DNA from: an uncultured Eubacterium sp.
GTDB taxonomy: Bacteria > Bacillota > Clostridia > Lachnospirales > Lachnospiraceae
Direction: 5' to 3'
Assembly (NCBI GenBank): GCA_948579355.1
Contig: CAPAOV010000006.1
Span: 70,135-134,134 of the forward strand
DNA length: 64,000 nt
Every line of letters starts with the position of its first letter. Position 1 is the stretch's first letter. The notes under the pieces were generated by a model. The model was not told the origin of the DNA. It ran no database searches and worked only from the letters and a program-made list of their open reading frames with translations. A program made the translations under genes and the position numbers. This document shows, piece by piece, positions 9,412-17,103 of this stretch.

Positions 9412-9567
9412 ATGAAAAAGGTCGGTATTGTAACGCTGGCGATTGCGTTACTTGCTGTTGCTACCATTGTGTTGTACCGTTCCAATCAGAATCAGGAAGA
9501 AACCTCGCCGAAAGGCAAAGGAACTTTAGTGAAGGAGTATATAGAATGCAAGAAATACTATATGTAA
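9412..9567 (+). CDS. Small membrane protein, 51 aa, between sigF and spoVAA
   Basis: A 51-codon ORF starting ATG 9412, with AAGGAAG (9397-9403) at 8-nt spacing, ending TAA 9565-9567. The protein begins MKKVGIVTLAIALLAVATI: two lysines, then one hydrophobic segment (about residues 4-22), then a polar tail with Lys and Tyr and one Cys (residue 46). It should be a single-pass membrane protein with the tail outside, or a secreted peptide. Its last 22 nt overlap the start of spoVAA, so translation of the two is probably coupled. I do not recognise the family. Position suggests a forespore membrane role. Confidence 0.65.
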   Translation: MKKVGIVTLAIALLAVATIVLYRSNQNQEETSPKGKGTLVKEYIECKKYYM

Positions 9568-10178
9568 AAGTAGAGCAGAATATACCGGTGTCAAAGAAAG
9601 CAATTACATTCAAAGACATTGCTACGCTTTACTGTACGAACAAAAGTATTGTGCAAAAACTAGAAAAAGAAACTTTTTACACGCTGCCCAACGATACGCC
9701 TCAGAAGACGATGTTTACCATTGCCAAAGTGTATGAGGGCATTCATAAATTCTATCCGGATTTGCAAATTGAAAATCTGGGAGAATGTGATTTTGTCATC
9801 GACTATGAGCATCCGGATAAAAAAGAAAAAAGTAAGGCGATGGAATATGTAAAGACCGTTTTAGTCTCGCTCGTTATTTTTTTCGGCGCGGCTTTTACGA
9901 TTATAACATTTAATGAGGATGTCAGCGTAGGTGATGTATTCGACAAGATGTATAAGCTTGTTATGGGAGTGGATAAGTCGGGTGGCTCTATCATAGAAAT
10001 CTGTTATGCCATCGGACTGCCAGTCGGTATTTTAATCTTTTATAATCATTTCCGCCGCCGCAAGATTAAAGACGACCCGACGCCGATACAGGTGGAGATG
10101 CATACTTATGAGGAGCAGGTAAACAAGGCGTTGATTGCCAGAGCTTCAAGGGAGGGACACACGATTGATAGCAATTAA
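9546..10178 (+). CDS. spoVAA: Stage V sporulation protein AA
   Basis: SpoVAA is part of the SpoVA complex that moves dipicolinic acid across the inner forespore membrane. The 210-residue protein begins MQEILYVKVEQNI; an N-terminal soluble domain (1-95) is followed by two membrane segments (about 103-122 and 152-170). The frame is open further upstream, but that extension is Cys-rich nonsense overlapping the small membrane ORF, so I use ATG 9546, whose upstream GAAGGAG site (9530-9536) lies inside that ORF. It is followed by spoVAB with overlapping ends. Confidence 0.9.
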   Translation: MQEILYVKVEQNIPVSKKAITFKDIATLYCTNKSIVQKLEKETFYTLPNDTPQKTMFTIAKVYEGIHKFYPDLQIENLGECDFVIDYEHPDKKEKSKAMEYVKTVLVSLVIFFGAAFTIITFNEDVSVGDVFDKMYKLVMGVDKSGGSIIEICYAIGLPVGILIFYNHFRRRKIKDDPTPIQVEMHTYEEQVNKALIARASREGHTIDSN

Positions 10179-10581
10179 ATGGTGCCTGTTAGCTGTTCTC
10201 GGACTGTGCAGCGGGTTTGCCGTGGCGGCCGGAGTATTTGCTTTTATTACCATGCTGGGAATCGTTCCCCGCATGGCTGCAAGGACAAAAACACAAAGGC
10301 ACATAATCTGTTATGAGAGAATGATAATTTTAGGAGGAACGCTCGGAAATATCTGGCTGCTGTTCCAAATACCGCTGCCGGGCACAGGGATTTTGCTTGC
10401 ACTTTTTGGTTTGGGAGCGGGGATTTATGTCGGCTGTCTGGCTATGGCCCTTGCAGAGATGCTGCGGCTGCTGCCAATCTTTGTCAATCGCTTTCAATTA
10501 AAAGAGGGTTTTCCTATTTTGGTAGTGGCGTTGATGACCGGCAAGTTCCTCGGTACGGTTTTTCAATTTTTCTGGAAGTAG
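10165..10581 (+). CDS. spoVAB: Stage V sporulation protein AB
   Basis: A small integral membrane component of the SpoVA dipicolinic-acid channel. The 138-residue product has four predicted membrane helices with typical glycine-rich turns (for example FGLGAGIYVGC). I place the start at TTG 10165, with GGAGGG (10151-10156) at 8-nt spacing; the upstream in-frame extension overlaps spoVAA without its own ribosome site. The start lies inside the last codons of spoVAA (14-nt overlap). Identification rests on position in the spoVA cluster and on the hydrophobic pattern. Confidence 0.88.
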   Translation: MIAIKWCLLAVLGLCSGFAVAAGVFAFITMLGIVPRMAARTKTQRHIICYERMIILGGTLGNIWLLFQIPLPGTGILLALFGLGAGIYVGCLAMALAEMLRLLPIFVNRFQLKEGFPILVVALMTGKFLGTVFQFFWK

Positions 10582-10603
10582 CGTGATAGAAAGGAGTAAA
10601 GGA

Positions 10604-11098
10604 ATGTCGAAGGAAAAAGTAAATATCAAAGAGGTAATCCGTGAGCGGGAACCTCAAAAAAAGGATAAGAAATACAACGAATATGTAAAAGAAAATACGC
10701 CGAAGAAGAGTTGGTTTATTAACCTGTGTAAGGCCTATTTGATTGGCGGACTTATATGTGTATTAGGGCAATGTCTGACAAATCTGTATATGAATATCGG
10801 ATTAGTCAAAGATACGGCTACGCTCTACACTACCTTATCGCTCATTTTTCTGAGCATTCTCTTTACCGGGCTGAATCAGTATCAGAAGCTGGCTAATTTT
10901 GCCGGGGCGGGAACGATTGTTCCGATTACCGGTTTTGCCAATTCCGTCGCTGCACCGGCCATTGAGTTCAAAGAAGAGGGCTGGGTGTTCGGCGTCGGCT
11001 GTAAAATTTTTACGATAGCCGGGCCGGTCATTTTATATGGTGTATTCTGCAGTTGGATATTGGGGGTAATATACTGGGTCGGAAAGTTGTTTGGCTAA
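10604..11098 (+). CDS. spoVAC: Stage V sporulation protein AC
   Basis: SpoVAC is a membrane protein thought to form the mechanosensitive pore of the SpoVA complex. The 164-residue protein has a Lys/Glu-rich cytoplasmic N-terminus, then the family core: YLIGGLICVLGQ, a GAGTIVPITGFANSV segment, and a final helix (about residues 135-160). ATG 10604 is preferred over the GTG at 10583 because AAGGAG (10591-10596) fits it. It is the last gene before a strong terminator; spoVAD and spoVAE follow only after an unrelated transporter gene. Confidence 0.95.
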   Translation: MSKEKVNIKEVIREREPQKKDKKYNEYVKENTPKKSWFINLCKAYLIGGLICVLGQCLTNLYMNIGLVKDTATLYTTLSLIFLSILFTGLNQYQKLANFAGAGTIVPITGFANSVAAPAIEFKEEGWVFGVGCKIFTIAGPVILYGVFCSWILGVIYWVGKLFG

Positions 11099-11128
11099 CC
11101 ACCGTCAGGCTGACTGGCTGCAAATGTA

Positions 11129-11159
11129 AAAGTGTTGCGCTTTCTGGCAGCACTTTTTT
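11129..11159 (+). terminator. Terminator after spoVAC
   Basis: A 10-bp stem (11129-11138 with 11147-11156, one G-T pair), an 8-nt loop and a TTTTTT run. It ends the spoVAA-AB-AC unit. Confidence 0.88.
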
Positions 11160-11283
11160 CTTATCTTAGCGGTTTTCAGTCGCCGCTTTTTTATAGGAAA
11201 GTTTAATTTCACATTGACACACAAGTGCATATATCAGTAGTAGAAGGAAAAAAAGGATTATGTTGTCCAAAAGGAGGAGTAGA

Positions 11284-12060
11284 ATGATGATTTGGAGCGG
11301 ACTTAGCATTCCTTTCTTTGGAACAGCATTAGGAGCTGCTATGGTGTTTTTAATGAGAGGAAGTATGAATGCAAGATTGGAGAAGTTGCTGCTTGGTTTT
11401 GCTTCCGGTGTGATGATTGCCGCTTCTGTCTGGTCTCTTTTAATTCCCTCTATTGATATGGCGGCAGAGCAGGGTACGGTTCCGTGGATTCCGGCGGCAG
11501 CGGGTTTCATTTTGGGGATACTTTTCCTGCTCCTGTTAGATAGTTTAATTCCCCATCTGCATATGGACAGCGACCGACCGGAGGGGGTAAGAACAAGATT
11601 GGGGAGATGTACGATGCTTGTTCTGTCAGTTACGCTGCACAATATTCCCGAGGGGATGGCTGTCGGCGTAACGTTTGCGGGAGCGCTGATGGGGAATACG
11701 GGGATTACGATAGCGGGAGCTTTTGCGTTGGCGATTGGTATTGCGATTCAAAATTTTCCGGAGGGAGCGATTATTTCCATGCCGCTTTGCAGCGAGGGAA
11801 TTTCAAAGCAGAAAGCGTTTTGTTATGGCGTTCTTTCCGGTCTGGTCGAGCCGGTCGGCGCCTTGCTGACGATTTATCTGACCGGATTTATCGTGCCGGT
11901 TCTTCCCTATTTTCTGTCTTTTGCCGCCGGAGCCATGATATATGTAGTCGTAGAGGAATTGATACCGGAATCACAGGCGGGAGAGCATACGAATATTGGA
12001 ACTGTCGGCGTGGCAATCGGGTTTGTGCTGATGATGATTTTGGACGTCGCCTTAGGATAA
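11284..12060 (+). CDS. ZIP-family divalent metal transporter
   Basis: A 258-residue, eight-helix membrane protein of the ZIP family (zinc/iron uptake, ZupT-like). The two metal-site motifs are clear: HNIPEG in helix 4 (near residue 120) and QNFPEG in helix 5 (near residue 155). ATG 11284 has AGGAGG (11272-11277) at 6-nt spacing; the ATG at 11260 would add a basic stretch without a ribosome site. It lies between spoVAC and spoVAD and so splits the usual spoVA order. A terminator precedes it and a sigma-G promoter follows, suggesting independent expression. Substrate cannot be told from sequence. Confidence 0.88.
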   Translation: MMIWSGLSIPFFGTALGAAMVFLMRGSMNARLEKLLLGFASGVMIAASVWSLLIPSIDMAAEQGTVPWIPAAAGFILGILFLLLLDSLIPHLHMDSDRPEGVRTRLGRCTMLVLSVTLHNIPEGMAVGVTFAGALMGNTGITIAGAFALAIGIAIQNFPEGAIISMPLCSEGISKQKAFCYGVLSGLVEPVGALLTIYLTGFIVPVLPYFLSFAAGAMIYVVVEELIPESQAGEHTNIGTVGVAIGFVLMMILDVALG

Positions 12061-12077
12061 AATTTTGTAAAACTAAA

Positions 12078-12107
12078 GAATAATATGAAGAATGTTTATC
12101 CATACTA
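12078..12107 (+). promoter_or_regulatory. Sigma-G consensus promoter of spoVAD-spoVAE
   Basis: GAATA (12078-12082), an 18-bp spacer and CATACTA (12101-12107) match the sigma-G consensus (GMATR - 17/18 bp - CATNHTA) at every defined position. The spoVAD ATG is 35 bp downstream of the -10 box. It gives the downstream spoVA genes their own late-forespore promoter. Confidence 0.78.
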
Positions 12108-12142
12108 CTTTCAAGTCTTTAAAGAATGGAGAGTAGGTCACT

Positions 12143-13204
12143 ATGAACGAGAAGAAAATGGTGGGTAGACGGAGTGTGCTGTTTTCCCGTCCTCCGGTAA
12201 TTATCGGAGCCGGCAGTGTGGCAGGCGAGAAAGAGGGGAACGGCGCCTTTGGCAGTTGTTTTGATTATGTGGAGACGGACCCTCTTTTTGGTGGTGAGAC
12301 ATGGGAAGAGGCAGAGAGCAAAATGCAGCAGATGGCAACGCAGATTGCTCTGAGAAAGGCGGGACTGGAGCCGAAAGAGGTGCGTTATCTGGTGGCGGGA
12401 GATTTGCTTGGACAGTTGATTGCCACCTCCTTCGGTATAATGAATTTTAACATTCCGATGTTCGGCGTCTACGGCGCTTGTTCCACGATGGGCGAGTCTC
12501 TGGCAATCGCTTCCATGCTGGTGGACGGGGAATTTGCCGACTATGTGGTGGCGCTTACATCCAGTCACTTTGCCAGTGCAGAAAAGCAGTTTCGTTATCC
12601 GCTGGCATACGGCAGCCAGCGTCCTTACTCGTCTACGTGGACGGTTACGGGAAGCGGCGCGGTTGTACTGGCGTCTTCAAAAGCCCGCTGGAAACGGAAA
12701 GAGACGGGATATGTCGAGGTCTATGGCGTGACGACGGGAACGATTACGGACTATGGAATCAAGGACAGCATGAATATGGGCGCCTGTATGGCTCCCGCTG
12801 CCTGCGACGTCATTCTGCATAATTTCAAGGACATGGGCATTGGACCGGACTATTATGACCGGATTATAACGGGAGATTTAGGTACGATTGGACAGCGCAT
12901 TCTGATTGATATGCTGCGTGGATACGGATATGATATTGAGAAGCAGCATTTTGACTGCGGAACGGAAATTTATTACAACAAAGAGCAGGGAACCAATGCG
13001 GGAGGCAGCGGCTGTGGGTGCAGCGCAATAACGCTGTGCGGATATATTTTGGAGAAAATGCGAAAGCATATATGGAAGCGCGTTCTTTTTGTACCGACGG
13101 GGGCTCTTCTTTCTACGGTCAGTTTTAATGAGGGAAATTCCATTCCGGGTATCGCGCATGCGGTTATGCTGGAAGCGATTGCCGGCTCGGGAAAGGAGGT
13201 GTAG
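12143..13204 (+). CDS. spoVAD: Stage V sporulation protein AD
   Basis: SpoVAD is the soluble, dipicolinic-acid-binding subunit of the SpoVA complex. The 353-residue protein has the thiolase/ketoacyl-synthase fold, including a YGACSTMGES segment (near residue 112) where condensing enzymes carry their active-site cysteine, and a GTNAGGSGCGCSA loop in the C-terminal half. Length is normal for the family. Start ATG 12143 has GGAGAG (12128-12133) upstream. It is followed after 3 nt by spoVAE, and the two form a unit behind the sigma-G promoter at 12078-12107. Confidence 0.95.
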   Translation: MNEKKMVGRRSVLFSRPPVIIGAGSVAGEKEGNGAFGSCFDYVETDPLFGGETWEEAESKMQQMATQIALRKAGLEPKEVRYLVAGDLLGQLIATSFGIMNFNIPMFGVYGACSTMGESLAIASMLVDGEFADYVVALTSSHFASAEKQFRYPLAYGSQRPYSSTWTVTGSGAVVLASSKARWKRKETGYVEVYGVTTGTITDYGIKDSMNMGACMAPAACDVILHNFKDMGIGPDYYDRIITGDLGTIGQRILIDMLRGYGYDIEKQHFDCGTEIYYNKEQGTNAGGSGCGCSAITLCGYILEKMRKHIWKRVLFVPTGALLSTVSFNEGNSIPGIAHAVMLEAIAGSGKEV

Positions 13205-13207
13205 GGC

Positions 13208-13561
13208 ATGGATTATTTGATTGCTTTTCTTATCGGCGGAGCTATATGTGCGGTTGTTCAGATTGTCATGGATAATACGAAACTTCTTCCGGGGCGCATT
13301 ATGGTAGGACTTGTCTGTATAGGTGCGGTTATCAGTTTCTTCGGCTGGTACGAGCCGTTTGTAAACTGGGCAAAATCGGGAGCTTCGGTTCCCCTCATTG
13401 GATTTGGACACCTGCTGTTTAAAGGGGTAAAGGAAGCGGTAGATAAACAGGGGTTTATCGGTACGTTCTACGGCGGACTGGAAAGCGCTGCGGTCGGAAT
13501 ATCGGGAGCTTTGATTATGGGGTATCTGGCGAGTTTATGCTTTAAATCAAAGATGAAGTAG
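13208..13561 (+). CDS. spoVAE: Stage V sporulation protein AE
   Basis: A small membrane subunit of the SpoVA channel. The 117-residue protein has three to four hydrophobic helices and the conserved core SGASVPLIGFGHLLFKG (about residues 57-73). AAGGAGG (13193-13199), lying inside the end of spoVAD, is 8 nt before ATG 13208. It is the last gene of the spoVA cluster; a long non-coding inverted repeat follows. Confidence 0.95.
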   Translation: MDYLIAFLIGGAICAVVQIVMDNTKLLPGRIMVGLVCIGAVISFFGWYEPFVNWAKSGASVPLIGFGHLLFKGVKEAVDKQGFIGTFYGGLESAAVGISGALIMGYLASLCFKSKMK

Positions 13562-13600
13562 GGATTTGGGGGCAGTTGCGTAGTCATTTGCTATTTTCAG

Positions 13601-14062
13601 GGCGGCGGTATCCTGCCGGAGCGCATCCGGTATACGCTCCCGACGAAAAATACATGGTTTCTTTTGTTTACCTAATTCTTTTGCCGCTCCTCGCAAAACT
13701 CGCTGTCTGCTGTCGTTTTTCCTGACTTTTGCAAAGTTGTTGTTCGTTGGGTTTTATGCACCACCGTTTGTTACTGGTGACTGCGGGCGGCGCCTTCGGC
13801 GCCGCTTCGGGAAAGAAAGAGGCTGCAAATAAATGTATTTCTTTTTAGCCTCTTTCTTTCCACGAACAGATGCTTTGCATCTGCCCGCAGCAGGGAAGTA
13901 ATTGATTTGGTGGTGCATTAACTTTAGTGCAAATACACTGTAAAAGTCAGGGAAAATCGACGGCAGACAGCTCAGACAATGCTCGCGCGGCAATCGGTAA
14001 ACAAAAAAAACCATAATTTTTCGGGGAGCGATACAAGGATGCGCTTCGGCAGGATACCCGCC
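13601..14062. repeat. Large branched inverted repeat (foldback element or structured RNA), non-coding
   Basis: The 851-bp gap between spoVAE and the DUF6273 gene has no convincing ORF; most of it is one nested imperfect palindrome. Paired blocks from outside in are 13601-13628 with 14037-14062, 13630-13672 with 13996-14034, 13681-13733 with 13941-13993, 13757-13765 with 13909-13917 (perfect 9 bp), and 13781-13788 with 13883-13890 (perfect 8 bp). Inside sit three hairpins: 13787-13805 (8-bp stem, TTC loop), 13811-13860 (perfect 14-bp stem) and 13867-13883 (7-bp stem, TTT loop). Either strand would fold into a long stem with a clover-like tip. A miniature foldback mobile element or a large non-coding RNA are the main options. 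Confidence 0.8.
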
Positions 14063-14295
14063 TTGTTGCAGTGAAATATGAAGTGTGGAAAAGTCCTATG
14101 CAGAAATGCAGTGGGATTTTTTTATGCAGCTTTTTGAAGTAAGAAAGCGTGGAAACACGGAAATATCGGCGTAGAATGGGGGAATTTAGCAGAAAAACGG
14201 AAAAATTAACTATATTTTCTTCAAAATCTGCCCTGAAACATAAAATTTCCTTGAAACACGTGTAAAAAAGTAGTAAAATATTCCGTGAAATTTGA

Positions 14296-14321
14296 GTGTC
14301 AAAAAGTACACTTTTTGACAC
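14296..14321. promoter_or_regulatory. Perfect 11-bp palindrome upstream of the DUF6273 gene, possible operator
   Basis: GTGTCAAAAAG (14296-14306) and CTTTTTGACAC (14311-14321) are exact reverse complements around TACA. No T-run follows, so a regulator site fits better than a terminator. It lies about 90 bp before the start of the surface-protein gene. Confidence 0.45.
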
Positions 14322-14412
14322 CAGTATTAATCATGTGAAATAAATAAGCACAGTACATATTGTCAATTGCAGAAAAGTTTAGATAAAAAATATCCAGAGG
14401 AGGAAAAACAAT

Positions 14413-16869
14413 ATGAAAAAAACGAGTAAATATTCACTGGCGCTGCTTCTGATTGGCGCCCTGCTGGCAGGACTTCTGCCTGTGGGAACAGGAACGAAGA
14501 GTCAGGCTGCGGAGCAGCCAAAACTTAAGAATCCGCACATAATAAAGACCGTTGAGGAAGTGGCGCCGGAAGAAAAAAGCAAGAAAATGCCGAAAAATCC
14601 CACTACGGAAAACGGTATTACCACTTGGGACTGTATCTGGTTCGGAAATTACTGGCAGGAAGATACGAATGGGGATGGAAAGGCAGACAAAAACGATAAG
14701 AAAACTCCCATCAAATGGCGTGTGCTGTCGGTAGAGGGAGATGATGTATTTCTGGTAGCAGATAAAAATCTGGACTGCCAGAGGTATAATGATACGGGTA
14801 CGGATGTTACATGGGAGACTTGTACAATGCGAAGCTGGCTGAATGGTTATGGAGAGGAAAGTAACAAAGATGGGAAAGATTATAGCGGCAATAACTTTCT
14901 CGACAATGCCTTTTCGGCGGAAGAGCAGTCGGAAATTAAGACTACAAATGTTGTGAATAATGATAATCCCGAGTATGGTACGGAAGGTGGCAGCGATACA
15001 ACAGACAAAGTATATTTGCTGTCTTTGAATGAGGTAACAAATCCGACATATGGGTTTGTTTCTGATTACGACGATAACAGTGTAACAAGAGTAGCAGTAA
15101 ACACTGCCTATACAGCAGGAGGGGGAGAGACTGGGAATGAATATATGGATGCTGCCGGAGATGCGGAATATTGGTGGCTGCGGTCGTCGGGCTACAATAG
15201 TGCTTTCGCTTCCGACGTGAATGGCGATGGAGGCGTCTTTGCGAGTGGCAGCTACGTTAGCGACGACGACAATTGTGATGCTGTCCGTCCGGCTCTGCAT
15301 TTAAATCTGAAAGCGTCGTCAGACGCTATATCTGCTTCGGACTGGTCATATGCCGGTACTGTTCCCTCGGATGACGTGGCTGAATGGGATTGTATCTGGT
15401 TCGGGAACTACTGGCAGGAGGATACGAATGGGGATGGTAAAGCTGACAAAAACGATGAGAAAACCCCCATTAAGTGGCGGGTGCTGTCGGTAGATGGCGA
15501 TGATGTGTTTTTGATGGCAGATAAAAATCTGGACTGCCAGAGGTATAATGATACGGATACGGATGTTACATGGGAGACATGTACGATGCGAAGCTGGCTG
15601 AACGGCTATGGGGCGGAAAGCAACAAGGATGGAAAAGGCTACAGTGGCAATAACTTTCTTAACAATGCCTTTTCGGCGGAAGAGCAGTCGGCAATCAGGA
15701 TAACAAACGTTGTGAATAATGATAATCCCAGATATGGAACAGAGGGTGGCAATGATACGGCGGACAAAGTATACCTGCTGTCGCTGGAGGAGGTGACGAA
15801 TCCGGTATATGGGTTTGCCTCCCCTAACGCTATCAGTGCAACAAGGGTGGCAGTAAATACCGCCTATACAAAGGGAGGGGGAGAGATAGAGAGTGGCGGG
15901 ATGAGTAGTGCCGGAAGTGCGGACTATTGGTCTCTGCGGTCGTCGGGCTACGATAGTGGTAACGCTTCCGGCGTGTATTACAGTGGATGCGTCGATGCGA
16001 ATGGCTATTACGTCGACTACTATCATGATGCTGTCCGTCCGGCTTTGCATTTAAATCTGAAAGCGTCGTCAGACGCTGTATCTGCCTCAAGCTGGTCATA
16101 TGCCGGTAGTGTAATCTCGAATGAGGAAGAGAGTGAGACGGCGACTCCAACGCCGGATGTGACAGCAACTCCGACACCGGATGGCACAACAACTTCGACG
16201 CCGGATGTAACAGCGACCCCAACTCCAGATGTCACAACCAGTCCAACATCAGATACAACGGCCACCCCAAGCCCAGACATTACAACCAGTCCAACCCCAA
16301 CAGAACCATCGAGCAATACAACGCAGACTGCCAAACCAACAGATGAGTCCAATAAGCAGAATAGCTTGTCGAAAGGAACGGTACTGAAAGATAAGAAAAA
16401 TGAAGTATCCTATCGTGTGCTTGCACAGGACAGGGTGGAATTTTACAAAGCAGACAACAAAGCAACATCAAAAATCACTATTCCGTCTGCCGTGTCAATG
16501 GATGGAGTGAAATTTAAGGTAACAGATATCTCGGATAACGCTTTTAACGGATGTAAAAAATTAAAATCCGTAACTATAGGCAAGTCCGTTACTACAATCG
16601 GTAAGAAAGCATTCTCTCAGTGTACATCATTAAAGAAGATAACTCTTCCGGCCGGTGTAACGAAGATTGGTAAGAAAGCATTTTACGGGTGCAAAAAATT
16701 AAAGTTGATAACAATTAAAAGCAAAAAGCTGAACAGTAAATCGGTGGGAGCACAGGCGTTTAAAGGACTTCACAAGAAAGTCGTGATTAAAGTGCCTAGG
16801 AAACAAAAGAAAGCATATACAAAGTGGCTGCGGAAAAAGGGAATAAAGAAAAAGATGAAAATCAAATAA
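14413..16869 (+). CDS. Secreted protein with two DUF6273-like domains and a C-terminal leucine-rich repeat domain
   Basis: An 818-residue extracellular protein. A signal peptide (residues 1-32) is followed by two tandem copies of a 253-residue domain (about 72-324 and 325-567) that I recognise as DUF6273-like, with WDCIWFGNYWQ, IKWRVLSV and RPALHLNL landmarks. Then come a Thr/Pro-rich linker (about 577-645) and a BspA-type leucine-rich repeat domain rich in Lys (about 655-818). No LPXTG anchor is seen. The ends of the two domains (from residue 262 and from 514) differ strongly while their surroundings are nearly identical, in the way expected of a diversity-generating retroelement target. The likely role is ligand or surface binding. 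ATG 14413 has AGAGGAGG (14395-14402). Confidence 0.85.
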   Translation: MKKTSKYSLALLLIGALLAGLLPVGTGTKSQAAEQPKLKNPHIIKTVEEVAPEEKSKKMPKNPTTENGITTWDCIWFGNYWQEDTNGDGKADKNDKKTPIKWRVLSVEGDDVFLVADKNLDCQRYNDTGTDVTWETCTMRSWLNGYGEESNKDGKDYSGNNFLDNAFSAEEQSEIKTTNVVNNDNPEYGTEGGSDTTDKVYLLSLNEVTNPTYGFVSDYDDNSVTRVAVNTAYTAGGGETGNEYMDAAGDAEYWWLRSSGYNSAFASDVNGDGGVFASGSYVSDDDNCDAVRPALHLNLKASSDAISASDWSYAGTVPSDDVAEWDCIWFGNYWQEDTNGDGKADKNDEKTPIKWRVLSVDGDDVFLMADKNLDCQRYNDTDTDVTWETCTMRSWLNGYGAESNKDGKGYSGNNFLNNAFSAEEQSAIRITNVVNNDNPRYGTEGGNDTADKVYLLSLEEVTNPVYGFASPNAISATRVAVNTAYTKGGGEIESGGMSSAGSADYWSLRSSGYDSGNASGVYYSGCVDANGYYVDYYHDAVRPALHLNLKASSDAVSASSWSYAGSVISNEEESETATPTPDVTATPTPDGTTTSTPDVTATPTPDVTTSPTSDTTATPSPDITTSPTPTEPSSNTTQTAKPTDESNKQNSLSKGTVLKDKKNEVSYRVLAQDRVEFYKADNKATSKITIPSAVSMDGVKFKVTDISDNAFNGCKKLKSVTIGKSVTTIGKKAFSQCTSLKKITLPAGVTKIGKKAFYGCKKLKLITIKSKKLNSKSVGAQAFKGLHKKVVIKVPRKQKKAYTKWLRKKGIKKKMKIK
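15196..15327 (+). other. Putative diversity-generating retroelement variable region 1 with A-free end and hairpin
   Basis: Codons 15196-15279 (residues 262-289) are almost all NNT or NNC and differ from the matching codons of unit 2 mainly at positions 1 and 2. They are followed by a 19-nt stretch without A (15280-15298) and a hairpin, AGCGTC-GTCA-GACGCT (15312-15327). This order resembles variable region, homing-initiation site and stem-loop of known retroelement targets. No reverse transcriptase or template repeat is in the window. Confidence 0.6.
15952..16077 (+). other. Putative diversity-generating retroelement variable region 2 with A-free end and hairpin
   Basis: The second copy of the same arrangement: variable NNY codons 15952-16029 (from residue 514), an A-free stretch (16030-16048) and an identical hairpin (16062-16077). 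Compared with copy 1 it is two codons shorter just before the shared Asp-Ala-Val-Arg-Pro. Confidence 0.6.
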
Positions 16870-16918
16870 AGGCTATATTCTCCGCAATATAACAGAAAGA
16901 GCTGTTGCCCTGTATCAG

Positions 16919-16974
16919 AATACACGGACTGTCTGTTGGTAAAGATATTCCCAAACAGGCAGTCCGTGTATTTT
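16919..16974 (+). terminator. Terminator after the DUF6273 gene
   Basis: AATACACGGACTG (16919-16931) pairs with CAGTCCGTGTATT (16960-16972), and the stem extends inward with wobble pairs; TTTT follows. It could serve as a terminator for the surface-protein gene. Confidence 0.65.
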
Positions 16975-17103
16975 GCCGCATAGTTTTGAGCCCTCACAGT
17001 TTTTAAGGTTTGGTATTGGCAGCCTAATCACCAGTAAAGATTCAGTGGATATTTTTCAGCGGCTATGCTATGATAAATTTAGGGAATGTAAGGGGGGAGA
17101 CTA

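Larger units (their letters stand above)
14626..16116 (+). repeat. Tandem duplication of the DUF6273-coding unit, 759-bp period
   Basis: Unit 1 begins at 14626 (TGGGACTGTATCTGG) and unit 2 at 15385 (TGGGATTGTATCTGG). Over most of the unit the copies differ mainly at silent third positions, so they are an old, conserved duplication. The exception is the variable stretch near the end of each unit. Confidence 0.9.

Noticed and set aside
9378..9545. N-terminal extension of spoVAA
   Set aside because: It is Cys-rich, out of keeping with the family, and overlaps a better small membrane ORF in another frame.
14434..15300. A 288-codon minus-strand ORF opposite the DUF6273 gene, and a similar one at 15346-16050
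   Set aside because: Both mirror the repeat structure of the plus-strand gene, have no ribosome site and encode unlikely, low-complexity protein; they are shadows of the repeated domain.
14413..16869. Template repeat or reverse transcriptase for the suspected retroelement within the window
   Set aside because: No ORF carries reverse-transcriptase motifs and I found no second AAY-rich copy of the variable region; the two variable regions match each other but neither is a template.
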